A stretch of DNA of 64,000 nucleotides. Source: Gnetum montanum (lineage: Eukaryota > Streptophyta > Gnetopsida > Gnetales > Gnetaceae). The DNA is taken from assembly GCA_015680685.1 (NCBI GenBank), contig MNCI01014373.1, forward strand, positions 422,928-486,927, written 5' to 3'. How positions within the stretch are numbered: position 1 is the stretch's first letter; every line of letters starts with the position of its first letter. Positions 45,546 to 57,130 of the stretch are shown piece after piece. The position numbers were made by a program, and so were the translations under genes. The notes beneath the pieces were generated by a model. It was given only the letters and a program-made list of their open reading frames with translations, was not told the origin of the DNA and did no database searches.

Positions 45546-46611
45546 TGTACCGCCTGAAATCATCGGTCTCCGGCTGGAAGGGAAAATAGAGGCCGTGGGA
45601 TCACGGGACGGGTACAGAAGACCCTACCTTCGCCTGAGGGTGAGCTGGAATGCAACGAAGGCAGAGTACCTTGGGTGGTCCGCACGCGGATCAGACAAGG
45701 ATTTCCCCGCACGTACGCAAAATGCTATACACTGGGTTATACGTAAACAGCGAAAACAGCGTAAAACATAAACAGATGCAAACGAAGCGTGAGCGAGGTG
45801 TGGGCCAAATTGACGTAAAACTGTAAAAGAACTTGCAGCAAATGAAATGATGGAATTACAGAGTCAGAGTAGAGTGCACCTATCTAACGTAGTTGTGGGA
45901 ACACAAGGTGGACGAAAAGCCCCGGCGTACACAGAGGTGACTCGGTCGGTTTGCAGGGCGAGCGGAACGTAAGAGACTAGATCCGCAGCGTGCAGGGCTT
46001 CCCAGCGTAAGAAGGTTTTCTGCTCTTTTGCGCAGCATAAATGTTCTCTGGTATGCTCCGGAATTCTGCCAACCGTCTAGATGAAGTGGAAAAATCGGGA
46101 TTTTATATAGGTTGTTACGCTAGACTCGGGATGGGAGACACGTGGCGCGTTGACCAGGTGCATACACTTTACAAATATACAAAATGTTACAACTGTTGGG
46201 CGTATACGCTGGGCGTATACGCCGACCTACGCTGAAAATGCCGAGCGTGAACTGGGTGGAGGTGCTGAGCACTGGGCGTATACGCTGGTGAATATTGGGC
46301 GTACACGCCGGGCGTATACTGTATACGTTAGGGCGTATACACTGGTGGATGCTGGGCATACACACCGGGCGCATATGCCGAAGGATGCCACTTGCTTCAA
46401 TCCTTGCTCTTCGATGTTATCTTCATGCTGTCATTGGAGATCCTATAGTCGAGCGTGTGCATCTGCAGTGCCTGGGCGTGTACGCCGGAGTCGGGCATAT
46501 ACGTTGGGCGTATACGCTATATGCTGGGCGTATACGCTGTATGTGTGATCTTGGCGTATACGCTAGAGTGTATACGTTGGCACCAGGTACTTAGCAAAAA
46601 CTAAGTGTTGT
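45546..46611 (-). repeat. Family 2 LTR, copy 1 (3' LTR of the gag/antisense-gene element)
   Basis: The plus-strand start TGTACCGCCTGAAATC is the reverse complement of the family 2 terminus. The U3 (46.2-46.6 kb) carries clustered GCGTATACGC palindromes. A minus-strand TATA box (CCTATATAAAATC near 46100) follows. The 5' boundary near 46611 is approximate because the TG is degraded. The left junction interrupts the type I protease. Confidence 0.78.
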
Positions 46612-46683
46612 GATCATGGAGCCGGTGTCGTTCATGAGTTCCAGGGTCCTACTTGGTGTCGGACAAGTACTAAGCTCCGAATT

Positions 46684-46768
46684 TTGTGGTGTTTGATTGG
46701 CCCCTGTTTGTTGACGCTTGGAGAAATCGACCCGAGAAGCATTGACAAAGAAGTGCAAAACACCACAA
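46684..46768. repeat. Conserved hairpin, copy 1
   Basis: Outer arms TTGTGGTGTTT and AAACACCACAA enclose inner arms TTTGTTGACGCTT and AAGCATTGACAAAG. The same structure recurs at 59026-59109, likewise about 75-100 bp outside the LTR. Confidence 0.75.
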
Positions 46769-47727
46769 GCAACTCGATAGAGACATTGTCTACTGCCACT
46801 TGGACAAGATGTCATCGCACCGTGTTCAATAGTATAAAGGATTGGGAAAGGGGAATTTTGTATCTGGGAAGTCAGGGCAATTGCAGGGGTTGATGATCGG
46901 TTCAGGAGATCAATCAGGGAAAAGGGGATGCTCTGATGTGAGGCATGCTGATCCTTGTCAATAGCCATTGTTTAGCGGACTTGAAGCTTAGACATGCGAG
47001 GTGTGTCCTTTGGCAAAACAAGGCTCTTGGTTAGTGTGCAAGAGAACTTGTTGACAGGACCAAAACTAAAGGAGGATGTGTTGCATTCTTTGGGAGAATA
47101 GGGCCCATGTTTAGTGTTCAGGGGAACCTATTGGCGGGGAGCCAAAGCCATGCGACTGGATGCTTTTTGACCATTTTGGGCACGAGTACTTGGTTTTCAG
47201 ATGACTGCCTTCCTGCCTGGGGCTTACATGGGAAGTGCCCAGTTTTTATTTTTATTTTTTTTTGCAAAATTTATTCTGTTTGTGTACTCGTGTGCAAGTG
47301 TTGTACTGTGTGGCGTATCGCAACGTGCAACAGCGTGCTCAATGTTTTGAATGTACTGGGTATGTCAAGGGTGTAGTTGAATGGAAACTGGGGAATGAAT
47401 GGGGATGTACTAGTGAATGGTTTGATTTAGTCCTGCCAGGTATGCTACGAACATTGTCTTATCTTGCTGCTTACGACAAAGTGCATCTTGTACGGAACTT
47501 CCAGGTGTCATCCTGCAAACGTAACGCCAAGGAGACAAGAAAACCATGAGCGAATAGACGAGCTTAGACTTACATGGCGGCTGATGGCACAGAGGTGCTG
47601 GAGAGCGGCAGGTACTGTATGCAAACGAAAGCAGTACTGAAGATGGCAGCTGATAGCGAGTGGTGCAATGAAGCGAGCGATGAATGAGCATGGTGGCGGA
47701 GTGAGGTGCCGGATGTGAACTGGCCAG

Positions 47728-48100
47728 TTTATAGTCTTGGCAGACTGTCGTGGGTTAGTTTTATGTCGTAACCCGTTGGACATCGCCTGTTTAGCGTCGT
47801 GGCGGATGGTACATTGCTAGTTTTTAGTCTTAGCAGACTGTGAAGAGGCAAGCTAGTTTACAATCTTGGCGGACTCTGATGGTTGTGACGATGGCAGTTT
47901 ACTGTCATGCCGGACGGGTGCTAGTTTATCGTCGTTGCGGACATTGTGGTATTAGTTTTAAGTCATAATCCAGGACTGTTCTGTGGTATCGGTTTATCGT
48001 CATGATTCCAAGACGAGCTGTGGTATCATTTTATAGTCGTGATCCCAAGACTTTTCTGTGGTATCAGTTTATAGTCATAATCCAGGACTTCCACGTACCT
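47728..48100 (-). repeat. Degenerate AGTTTATAGTC...GGAC motif array, copy 1
   Basis: About ten plus-strand copies of AGTTTATAGTC, followed by about 5-10 variable bases and GGAC/AGAC, are spaced 25-50 bp apart. They lie in the 3' untranslated region immediately after the integrase stop. Confidence 0.7.
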
Positions 48101-48110
48101 GAGTTTTTGT

Positions 48111-48263
48111 TCAGACATAGAATGATTTTAGGTACAAATGATTTGTCAGATTAGCGAACTCGTTTCCTTCCATGTCGGCCAGCTTGAATGCACCGTTATC
48201 GAATACTTTGATGACCACGTAAGGCCCTTCCCAGTTGGCTGAGAATTTGTCCGGGTGTTTGTC
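48111..48263 (-). pseudogene. Integrase C-terminal remnant (last ~50 codons)
   Basis: Minus-strand HPDKFSANWEGPYVVIKVFD, then NGAFKLADMEGNEFANLTNH, ending LKSFYV and a stop at 48111. It aligns with the end of the pol at 60419. Homology ends at 48263, where the palindrome array of the antisense cassette begins. Confidence 0.85.
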
Positions 48264-48960
48264 CTCGGCGTAGGTTCTGCTTCTTACGACGATGTATACG
48301 CTGAGGGTTTGTTCAGCGTATACGCCATACGCGTACAGTTGTTTTCGGCATACCGTTCTTTCTGGCGTAAACTGTTCACGCCGAACTCGAAATTGAACAT
48401 ATACACTGAGGGTTTGCTCAGCGTCTACGCCGGCGTAATTATGTAGCGTAGATAGTGTTCAGTCCGTTTTATTAGCATCCTTTTGTTGTTTAGCGTAACT
48501 GTGAAGCTTATAGATGTACTTGTACCAGCGTAAATTGTGTTTCGCGATGGCGTGTATGCTAAGGGTTTCCTCAGCGTATACGCTGTACACCTGTGTTTTT
48601 TTTTTGGCATACTGGTTCTCGACAGACTGCGGATTCGGGCGTATACGCTGAGGGTTTCTTCAGCGTATATGTTGTGCATGAGGGATTTGGGTTTCAGCGT
48701 AGATGCTAAGTTTTGTAGCGTATACGCTGTGTAAGTTCGCCCGGCGTATATGCTGTGTTTAGCGTATACGCCAAGCTTGAATCGTGCCAAGTGCCGTTTG
48801 GGGTATACGCTGAGTTCAGCGTATATGCTGAGCATGAATCACGGGCGTATACACTGTGTACAGCGTATACGTTGGGTGTAAGTTGTGTTTTTCGTAGTAG
48901 AATTGGCGTATACGCTCTGCGTCCAGTCGTATACGCTGGGCGTAAACAGTTAAATTTTTT
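48264..48960 (+). promoter_or_regulatory. GTATAC dyad array upstream of the antisense gene
   Basis: GCGTATACGC palindromes and relatives recur throughout. A composite dyad, CGTATACGCTGAGGGTTTST then TCAGCGTATACG, occurs four times (starting near 48292, 48396, 48552 and 48639). The array ends about 150 bp before the first coding exon. A promoter role is inferred from position. Confidence 0.6.
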
Positions 48961-49112
48961 ATTTTCTTTGCCGATTTAAGATGTAAACATTCGTTTTGTG
49001 ACATTGCGATTGGTTGCAGGGACAGCAAACGCTTTCTTATCGTGGTTGAACTCGTTGGGGTTCTAACATGGGCTGGCCGGGTTGAGGATGGCGATGCACC
49101 CTGAATCTATTC

Positions 49113-52100
49113 ATGGATAGCAAGGGGGTGTGGTTCAGGGAAGGTGCTGGTGAATTTCTGGCTTTTCTGTTAACCAATTTTGAAGTGGCTATGTGGTCAT
49201 TTTTTGACGAGGTGACCGCACGGAGTGTGGTTGATGTAATACTGCCGGGGGCTGCCGAAGGTGTCGTGGTCTTCATGGAAGACATTGACGAGGGGCCGTT
49301 TGTTGATGAGGATGGCACTACCCACGGGCCCAAGTCAACTCCCCCGTTAACACGTTTGTGGGTATTACTGCCACCGGGGTTAGATTACATCAACAATACA
49401 TTATTCATAGCTACCTGTGCACACACCCTATTCCAGAATCCTCCTGGCACAGTGTACAGGATAACCAGGTAAAACCATTTGACTTTCTTGCTTCATTGAT
49501 CGTCGTTTGATGCTAATTTTTGTCTTAACATGCGTTTAGTTGCAGGCCAAAGACCAACCCAGATGGGACTCTGATTAAGGATGAAGGGATAGCCCTCGCT
49601 CGCGTCACTCTGGAGGCCTTTATGATGGGCCATACTCTTTGCGGGACCATACTGGCTCAAACAAAGGATTCAATGGTTCGTTTCCATAATCAGTTTTCCA
49701 GGGCCTTTGCGATGTGTAAGGCTCGTGGGTGGCTCCATGAAGACTGGATAGATCAGGGGCCAGTCTTTCCAGATAGCTTTAGCAGCACTTCCAGATCTAC
49801 CACTGACGGTGAGTAATATCATGTATTAAATGCGTTAGTGGATTTGTTCAACTGCTTTGGGGTCAGGAGATTGATGTGGTCGTTTTAACTTGCTTTAACA
49901 GTTGATGTACCTTCCGATGGGGATCCCGTGACAACAGGCCGGATTGAGACAACTTTGTCAATGAAGTTCGGGGAGGTAGCAAAAGCACAGAAGTGGCTGC
50001 GTAAGCGTGCTCTGCCCGCCCTCACCCGTTGCTTGGATGATGTAGGTCTCCTAGAACTTTTTATGACGCCAAGCCCTAATGTCTCAATTGGGGAGATGAT
50101 AGGGATCGTGGACTCTTTCAATGAGTCTATCTCTCAGTACAGCACCCGGATTAAGGATGTCAAGGTGGTGTTTCATCTGTCGCCTGTATTCTTTTCTAAC
50201 TTATTTGGCATGTTGGCAAATGGCCTACCTATAGTGTTGGACAGGTCTCACAAAGAGCTCCAAACGATCCGTGAACTGGAGTCCTGGCTTGGTGTGAAGA
50301 AAAGCACCAAGGGGTTCCCAATGCAGGGGAAGGCAAAGGTTATTGAGGTGAATGAATTGTATCCCCTATTTCGAGCACGGGTGTTTCCTAGAACCCTTTC
50401 TCAGGTGCATAGTTTTGGGGTGGAAGCGGTACGCATCATGCGGGCTATCTTAGAAACTGGCATGCAGTATAACTGGGCTCAGTTTTTGTTGGCGGGCATG
50501 CATAAGGAGATAGTGCGGTTGCGCTCAAACATTGAAGCACAATCGCACTTCACTTTCGCCTTCTTCGTTGGCTATCTTCGTCGTTTTGCTGAGTTTCTTG
50601 TGGTGTGTGCGGACAACAAGTTTGTCCTACGGGATCGGGGTCAACTATCCCGCCCGTGGATCAAACACTTGTACACAACCGCCAAGTCGCAGGATGTCCC
50701 AGAAGGTATCGACGAGTCCGTATCTGTTACCACAGGAGGATCATCTGTCGGTTCCATCCACACACGGGACAGTCTGGGGGTTGAGCCCGCGGATGTACCT
50801 TTAACCGCCAGGTGGGCTGAGCGGGTTATTAAAGAAACCATTGGTGAAGCCAATTCAAAGTTGAAAAGACCTGAATGCACCACGGAGGAAGTTGCTGAGA
50901 TAAACCAGCCACGCGTGAAGCGGATATGCTTCAAGATACCTAGTAAGCGAAGCTCATCCGCTTGTTATTGCATCGTTTTCATTCATTTATAGCTCTTACT
51001 TCAATTGCTTATGTGTCGTTATTGTTTTCGGTTTGGGGCAGTGAGGAAACAGGCCTTGGAGACCATCAGAGAGGAGGAGGAAGCACATACCGAGAGAAAC
51101 CATGGGGAGGAAAGCCCGGAGAAGAGCCAAGGCGGGGGAACGGAGCCATTAACGAAGAAGACTACTGAAACTGCACCCTTAGACGACCAGGACGCTATCA
51201 ACCAAATATTCAGTAGCTTCCTCAAGGGTGACTTGGATTTGGGCGATCCCCCAAAAGGTGACAAGGATCAAGGTATGTCTTTGCTTTTAGCTGGTTTTTA
51301 TTATATTAATTGTAGCTCCTACTTTTTCTATTTTCTTTATTTATTTTCGTGTTTTTGGCTTAGATGAAGGCAGCGATACCAGGACGGTACGGTTGGACGT
51401 TCCCATAAAGACGGTTCCCCCTAAGGGGACCGCTGAGGTTAGTTCTTCCCGTACCCATCAGCTGCTTGTTTGGTCAGAGATGCCAAGTAAGTTGGATTTT
51501 GTGGATGGTATCGCAGAAGAAGTCGTTGAACATCTCCAGGAAGTCCATCTTGATATAGGTATGAATTATTCAAAGATTAGGAGCTTCGTGTCTTACGTGT
51601 ACTGTTTTAATGTTCATGCTCTCTGCATGGGTAGGCGCTAAACTAAGATGGGATCCCTCTGAGGGCATTAGCATGGAAAGCCTAACTACACTCTCCCCAG
51701 AAGTAGAGCAGGTGTCAAGGCCTGTTTATGAAGGGGTTGCAGAAAGCCTTGCACACAATGCCAAGTCGTTGTGGACTTGTAGGCATTCTGTTGAACAGTT
51801 GTGGCTACAAGTACAGGCAAAGGAAAGGGAAGTCTCTGCCGTAACAGAGGAGCATGACGATTTAAAGGCTAGATACGAGTTTGCCGCTGCTAGACTAAGT
51901 GGAGATCATTCTTGGTGAACCTCGGAGATTACATACACCAGGTATTGGAACCTTCTGAATCTTCATGCGTCACTGACTTGGAGAATAGCGGAATGCAAAG
52001 CTCAAATTGATCTCCTGAACCTTAAGTGTCAAGATTGGAAGGCTTTCACCTCTAAGGTTCACAAGTGGGGTCAGGATGAGAAGAACCATAAACATCAGTA

Positions 52101-52619
52101 CAAGAAGTCGCTGAAAGAGGTATCTATCGAAAAGCGGCAACTGGAGATGTTTGTGGAGGGTTTGGATTTGCGTTCCGCCTTCGATACCTTTGCCCAAAAC
52201 ACAACTGTGGAGATGGAATCGCCTAAGAGGGTCATCACAACTGCTTTTGAGGAGGTGTCGGTAGGTGAATTTCCTCTGAAACGCCCTACCTGGTCAACGG
52301 TCGACAAAGGCAAGGCTTTGGCAAATGTTGACTTAGGCCTGGATGGAACAGATTGGGCCAGCGTTCCAGAGGAAGAAATCCTTCGTCGGCTGGAGTTTAG
52401 CTTAGGGGGATCCCCCATGGTAACGTTTTGTCTTTATGAAGTTAATGTATTGGATAATGTTTAAAATGTCTGGCATCTGCTTATTTCGTGTTGGTTGTTT
52501 GTTTTCGGTGTTCTTAGCATGAGGGTGGCGATGATACTCACGAGGCTGGCCCCAGTGGAGCAGGGGCCCCTGACACGGGTGGTTTTGAAGGAGATGATCC
52601 TCCTATCACGGACGCTTAG
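49113..52619 (+). CDS. Seven-exon gene antisense to the family 2 element, function unknown
   Basis: Coding exons 49113-49468, 49546-49808, 49902-50942, 51042-51272, 51364-51558, 51635-52419 and 52518-52619 are joined by GT-AG introns of 76-99 nt that keep frame at every junction. The predicted protein is about 990 residues. The N-terminal two thirds is globular (GAGEFLAFLLTNFEVAMWSF; LWVLLPPGLDYINNTLFIAT; GVEAVRIMRAILETGMQYNW). The middle is acidic, the later part coiled coil, and the tail is Gly/Asp-rich. One TGA (51916) breaks exon 6; the neighbouring frame is open across it, suggesting paired indels. AATAAA lies at 52714. A TTGCAG acceptor near 49019 suggests a 5' UTR exon. No family was recognised. 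Confidence 0.72.
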
Positions 52620-52854
52620 TGTTTTTGTAGTTTTTTTGGTTTCTGCTGTTTGACACAGGAATTGTAATTGAAAAATGTTGAACATAACAGGAACGATTGT
52701 AAAATGCGGCATGAATAAAATATTGTTTTGTTTTGTTTTTAGTTTTTTTTTTTGCACACATGACATGATACTAAAGTATTTTTGGGTTTGCTTTTTCATT
52801 TAAATGCAATGCACAGAAGTAATGGTAAACGATATGTAGGAGAACAAGATTTGC

Positions 52855-53170
52855 ACTAGTTTAAGGCCATTTCGGGCCCTAATGTGTAGTTTAAGGCCAT
52901 TTCGGGCCCCAGTGCAGCCGAATAATATGTCATGTAGTTGACTGACCATTTCTGATCGTGGCTAGTTTTATGTCATCGCGGACATGATAGTTTAACGTCT
53001 TTCCGGACAAGGTGTTGTAAAAAAAAAAATTTTGTTTTTGTTGTTTATTATTATTTCTTTGTTTGTTTTTGTTTTTTTTTGGGTTTTATCATAGTTTAAC
53101 GTCATTTCGGACAAATTATAGTTTAACGTCGTTTCGGACTATTCGTAGTTTAGCGTCATTCCAGACGTTG
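52855..53170. repeat. Degenerate TAGTTTAACGTC...GGAC motif array, copy 3
   Basis: Repeats such as TAGTTTAACGTCATTTCGGA lie between the 3' end of the antisense gene and the stop of the convergent gag-protease frame. They resemble the arrays that follow the integrase stops at 48.1 and 60.4 kb. Confidence 0.7.
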
Positions 53171-53177
53171 TAGCTTT

Positions 53178-54817
53178 TCATTTTAGTTGTTTCTTGATTT
53201 TCTTCATTTTTTTATCAGGGAGTGTATCAACCGGTATAATTTTGTATTCTCCGTCTCCTTCGCTGATCACATTGAAGGGCAATTCAGTCCAGGAGACGTC
53301 CGTTAAAATGTTTTCGGTATCGCTATTTTTAGGTGCTTCGATGTCAGTTGTTGTTTCTATGTTATTTTTCTCATGAGGTGACGCGTGTACAACGTTAAAC
53401 ACAGGTATTTCGGCTTCAGGCTCCTGTCCTGTATTCGAAGGTTCACTGCCCGCCAGTTGCGTTTTGTTTGAGTCCTTTTGACCAGGCTTGTCGAGTTCAA
53501 CCTCGGAGCCTCGGTCTTCGTCTGTGTGCGATGAAATGAGGGGAGAGGCTGCTTCCCCATGTATGACGATTTCACCACCCTCGTAGGGTAGGCGAATCTC
53601 CTGATGTATAGGGGAGGACACAGCTCTCAGTTGGGCTAGCTAGGGTCTTCCTAATATTAGGTTGAATCTTGGCATTTCATCGACGACAAGGAAGTCAGTG
53701 GATGTGGGGAACTGGTCTCCTGCTACGAAGTCTAGGGTTATCGTGCCTTTGACTAATACGTGCGACCCGCTGAAGAACTTTAAGCATGTGGTTGTCATAG
53801 GTTTGATTAGGTCGGTGAGCCCTAGTTGTTCAATGATAGGATATGGTACAATGTTGGTAGCTGCCCCATCATCTACATGTACCCTATGTATTTTGAATTG
53901 GTTTACATGTATAGTTATGAACATAGGGATTGTTGTTGCCTCGCCTGTCTTCTTGTCTACTTTGATGTTCTCATCATGGAAGCTCAAGGGCTTAGGAACG
54001 GCACCGTGAGATGGATACATCACGGCATGGATGGCCTGTTCGCTCGGAGGCAAGTTCTCGCTAACTGGGATTGATGTGAGCATGCATACTAGAGCCTCCC
54101 AATGAGTCTGGGATGTTAATACCAAGTCATACAAGCTTAACGAGGTGTTTTTCTGTTTTAGGGCTTGAGTAACTTGTGTCAGGGCCGTTGCAAAATCTCT
54201 ACTGTCAGGGACGTTTTTATTAGCAGTGACTGGGTCCATTGGACCCAATAGTTTTATTTCGCGTTTTGGTGGTTTGTCGTTAGTGTTAGGACCTGCCATT
54301 TTATGCGGTTCTTGTGTTTCGGATGATTCACCATTGCTTTGCGTGTTCGGTCGATCGTTGGATGATGACATGGGCATGGAGTTAAGTGGAGTTGGTTTGG
54401 GTGGACCCATGGCTAGCCGTTGGCATTCCTTCTCCATGCACTCATGTGTAAGTCTATCTACTAGGCGTTCTCATGTGTTATGCAGAGGTGGAGTTGGCCT
54501 CGTAGCTTGAGATTGTCCTGGGACCTTTACAACGTATGAAGCTGGACGGGGTTGCGGGTGGGCAGTCGGATATGACTGGGCAGGAGTCTGTCCAAGGATC
54601 ATGATGACGTATGGAGTTGGCCTTGGTGGAGGTTGGACCTCCATCGTTGCAACTGTGGGTGGTACTCGGACTACGAAAGGGGTAGGCTGAGCATGAGGGG
54701 TTGGTGTATCCGTGGGATTGACCGGAGGGATGCGCATCACGTATGGTTTTTGGTGCGTCGGGATGTTGGGGGAGGGCACGGTCGGGGGCACTCGAACTAT
54801 GTATGGCCACTGCGGGC
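53178..54817 (-). pseudogene. pro: Family 2 linker, protease and acidic tail
   Basis: A proline-rich linker repeats PYVVRVPP-like units (54.5-54.9 kb). The protease reads VHRVHVDDGAATNIVPYPII (catalytic D-D-G-A, as in Tat-lineage elements), then FPTSTDFLVVDEMPRFNLIL and GRP followed by a TAG where Trp is expected. The frame continues 150 residues into an acidic tail (ISEGDGEYKIIPVDTLPDKK) and stops at 53178. Reverse transcriptase does not follow; the antisense cassette lies there instead. Confidence 0.82.
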
Positions 54818-57130
54818 GTGGAACGATTGAGACGCAGGTGCGGACACAGCAGGAGGAATCTGAACCACGAACGGCTTGCCAAGTGTTTCCTGCTTATTTT
54901 CGGGGTAGATGGTGTTGATGCAGGGTGTGTCGGAATCGTCATCACAGTAGATTGCGTCAATTACGTACGCTGTCTCTTTAGTATTCAGGGGGTCTTTGTA
55001 CACCCCCATGGTTTGATTTTGCGGATGGATGGGGTTAGCCCCGTCAAAATTGATTTTGCCATCATCGATCATCTGCTGGATATCCTGTTTCAGAGTGAAG
55101 CAGTAATCCGTTCTGTGCCCGTTGCGTTGATGGTAGTCGCAGAAGCGATCCATCCTAAATCCTTTGGGTACGAGCGGCTCATCCGGCGTTGCTAGGCTCG
55201 GGTTCTGTATGAGTTGGCAGAATCGTTCGTGCCTTTGGATGGCTGCAGGGGATAATTGCTTATGTTGCATCAACCCAGCCTTTAAGAGTTGGTCAAAGAG
55301 CTGGGACGGTTTCATCGGCAAAGGCGTGTACTGAGAGGGTTCCTTCCTCTCGAAATTACGTGCACGGTTCGTCGGGTTTTGTGATGATGACTCTAGGGTT
55401 GTTGTGGAAGTGGGCTTATAGTAGTTAGTGGTGGTTGCAGGCGGTCTTTGTTGATGTGTGGTGGTCTTTTTCTGGGTTCCCGCTAATGCCGCTATAGTTG
55501 TCTTGGCCTTCTCTTTGTCCTTTTTAGTATGTTGATTTTTGAAGGCCAACTATGCCGGGTCATGGCTGTTTTGAGCCGCTTCCTCTATATTTCTGATCTG
55601 TAAAAATGCCTGATTCACATCACGTGCATTGAGGTAATAAAGTTTGGACTTAAAGAAATCGTTGACAGCCCCCTTCAGAATTGTAAGCAAATAGGTTGGA
55701 GAGATTGGTTCATGCAACTCGTTGACAGCCGCACTCCATCTCTGAATAAATTTCTGCGCAGGTTCAAGCGGTGCTTGCTTGATCTGCATGAGGCTGTCCA
55801 GTGTGGCCTCGGGTTTCAAGTTGTACTTGAACCGGGTCACAAACTGGTGTAAAAGATCGTCTAAAGAGAAAATAGAGTTCCTAGGTAGGGCTCGGTACCA
55901 GTCGAGTGCTCTCCCTGTGAGAGACATGGGAAATACATGGAGGATGGAGTGGGGCCAAGCCTAGAGCAACGCGCATTCTAGCCGGAATGTTATAAGGTGT
56001 GTGTTGGGATCGGTCTCCCTGTTGTATTTGGTTAATGTGGGCAAGGGGACACCTTTGGGCAGGGTTAGAGGCGGGACAGAGGAGCTGATAGGGTCATCAT
56101 TGTAGAAATCCACTACCTTTAACTCTCCCTCAGTGGCCGTTTTGAGACGTTTCACCTCTTCAGTAAGCTCTTGCATTATCCTTTTGGTGTCCGCCCAGTC
56201 TTGGGCGCTCGATGACTCGGCGGCTTGGGGTTGCGGTATACTGTAAAAGCTAGATTGTTGCGTGTTAGGCTGAAGGGCTGGCAGCTACGCGGGTGCTTGT
56301 GAAAAGGTTGCGACGGGCGGCGCTACAGGTGGCACGTGATAGGGAAAGGGTTGTTGTTGGTGTTGCTGCAGCTGGGGTTGTGCTTGGGGAACATTGATTG
56401 GTAGAACCGCGTGGGGTGGTGTATGGGGATGGGGAACTTGGTGCGACGGTGCTCCCCTTGCTGGCCATTGCCCCGCCACGTTATGGGCAGGGACTCCCTG
56501 TTGGGTCACAGCTGTTTGGGGAACCATATGTGCTTGGACGTGTGGTATGAAGTGGGCGAATGTGGATGCTGGAATCACGTGTGGCATCCCTATCACCCTT
56601 GGTGGAAGTGTTGCCCCCAGGTTATCGAAAGGTGGCGGCACTTATGAGGATGGGCCCGCAGCGGCAGTAGGGGTGACCACGAGTGGGAAGGTGTTGGGTT
56701 GGGGATCACTCGGAAGAGGGACATGGACTAATGTTGCTGTTTCTAGTGGTGGCTGTTGAGCCTAGACGAATCTAATGTGTTGCCAGGGCATGAGTTCCCC
56801 TGTGCCAAGATGGAAGATGGGGTTGACTTGTGCTTTAGGGCTTAAGATATGGTACGATTCTCCTTGCTTGGATTGAGCGGAAAACCCATCCTCATCCTCT
56901 GGTTGGGGCTCCAGTGCGAGCTGGTCCAACGAATTGTTCCGTTGAAGGAGGAGTTATGTGATGAGTTCCGAATAGTGTTCAGGAACGAGAATTATGTCGT
57001 ACGGGGAAGGGATGAACTCTCGTACCCCCCTGTAATACAACTTGAACTACCTCTTCACCTCCAGTTCAGCTTGATCAACAACCAGGCCCGCTTGTATCTT
57101 AATACAGATAAAGTTATATTGATCCTAGGT
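54797..57130 (-). pseudogene. gag: Family 2 gag
   Basis: The N-terminal region reads GVREFIPSPYDIILVPEHYS and FHLGTGELMPWQHIRFV. A proline/glutamine-rich stretch follows (56.28-56.75 kb). The capsid core is MSLTGRALDWYRALPRNSIF, FVTRFKYNLKPEATLDSLMQ and QKFIQRWSAAVNELHEPISP (55.5-55.93 kb). FCDYHQRNGHRTDYCFTLKQ near 55.1 kb is the Tat-type zinc-finger-like segment. Stops lie near 56642 and 56763 and between 55.93 and 55.98 kb. A one-base frameshift near 54.82 kb separates it from the protease frame. Confidence 0.83.

Noticed and set aside
45546-46611. Primer binding site next to the family 2 LTRs
   Set aside because: Sequences next to 45546 and 57824 were compared with common plant primer tRNA ends and nothing matched convincingly, so no site is annotated.
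46202-48960. CRISPR-like or telomere-like array of GTATAC repeats
   Set aside because: Spacers are not unique equal-length units, there are no associated genes, and the repeats lie in retrotransposon control regions of a plant genome.
49885-50934. Minus-strand frames opposite exon 3 of the antisense gene
   Set aside because: They are shorter, lack splice continuity and domain signal, and are explained by codon bias of the plus-strand exon.
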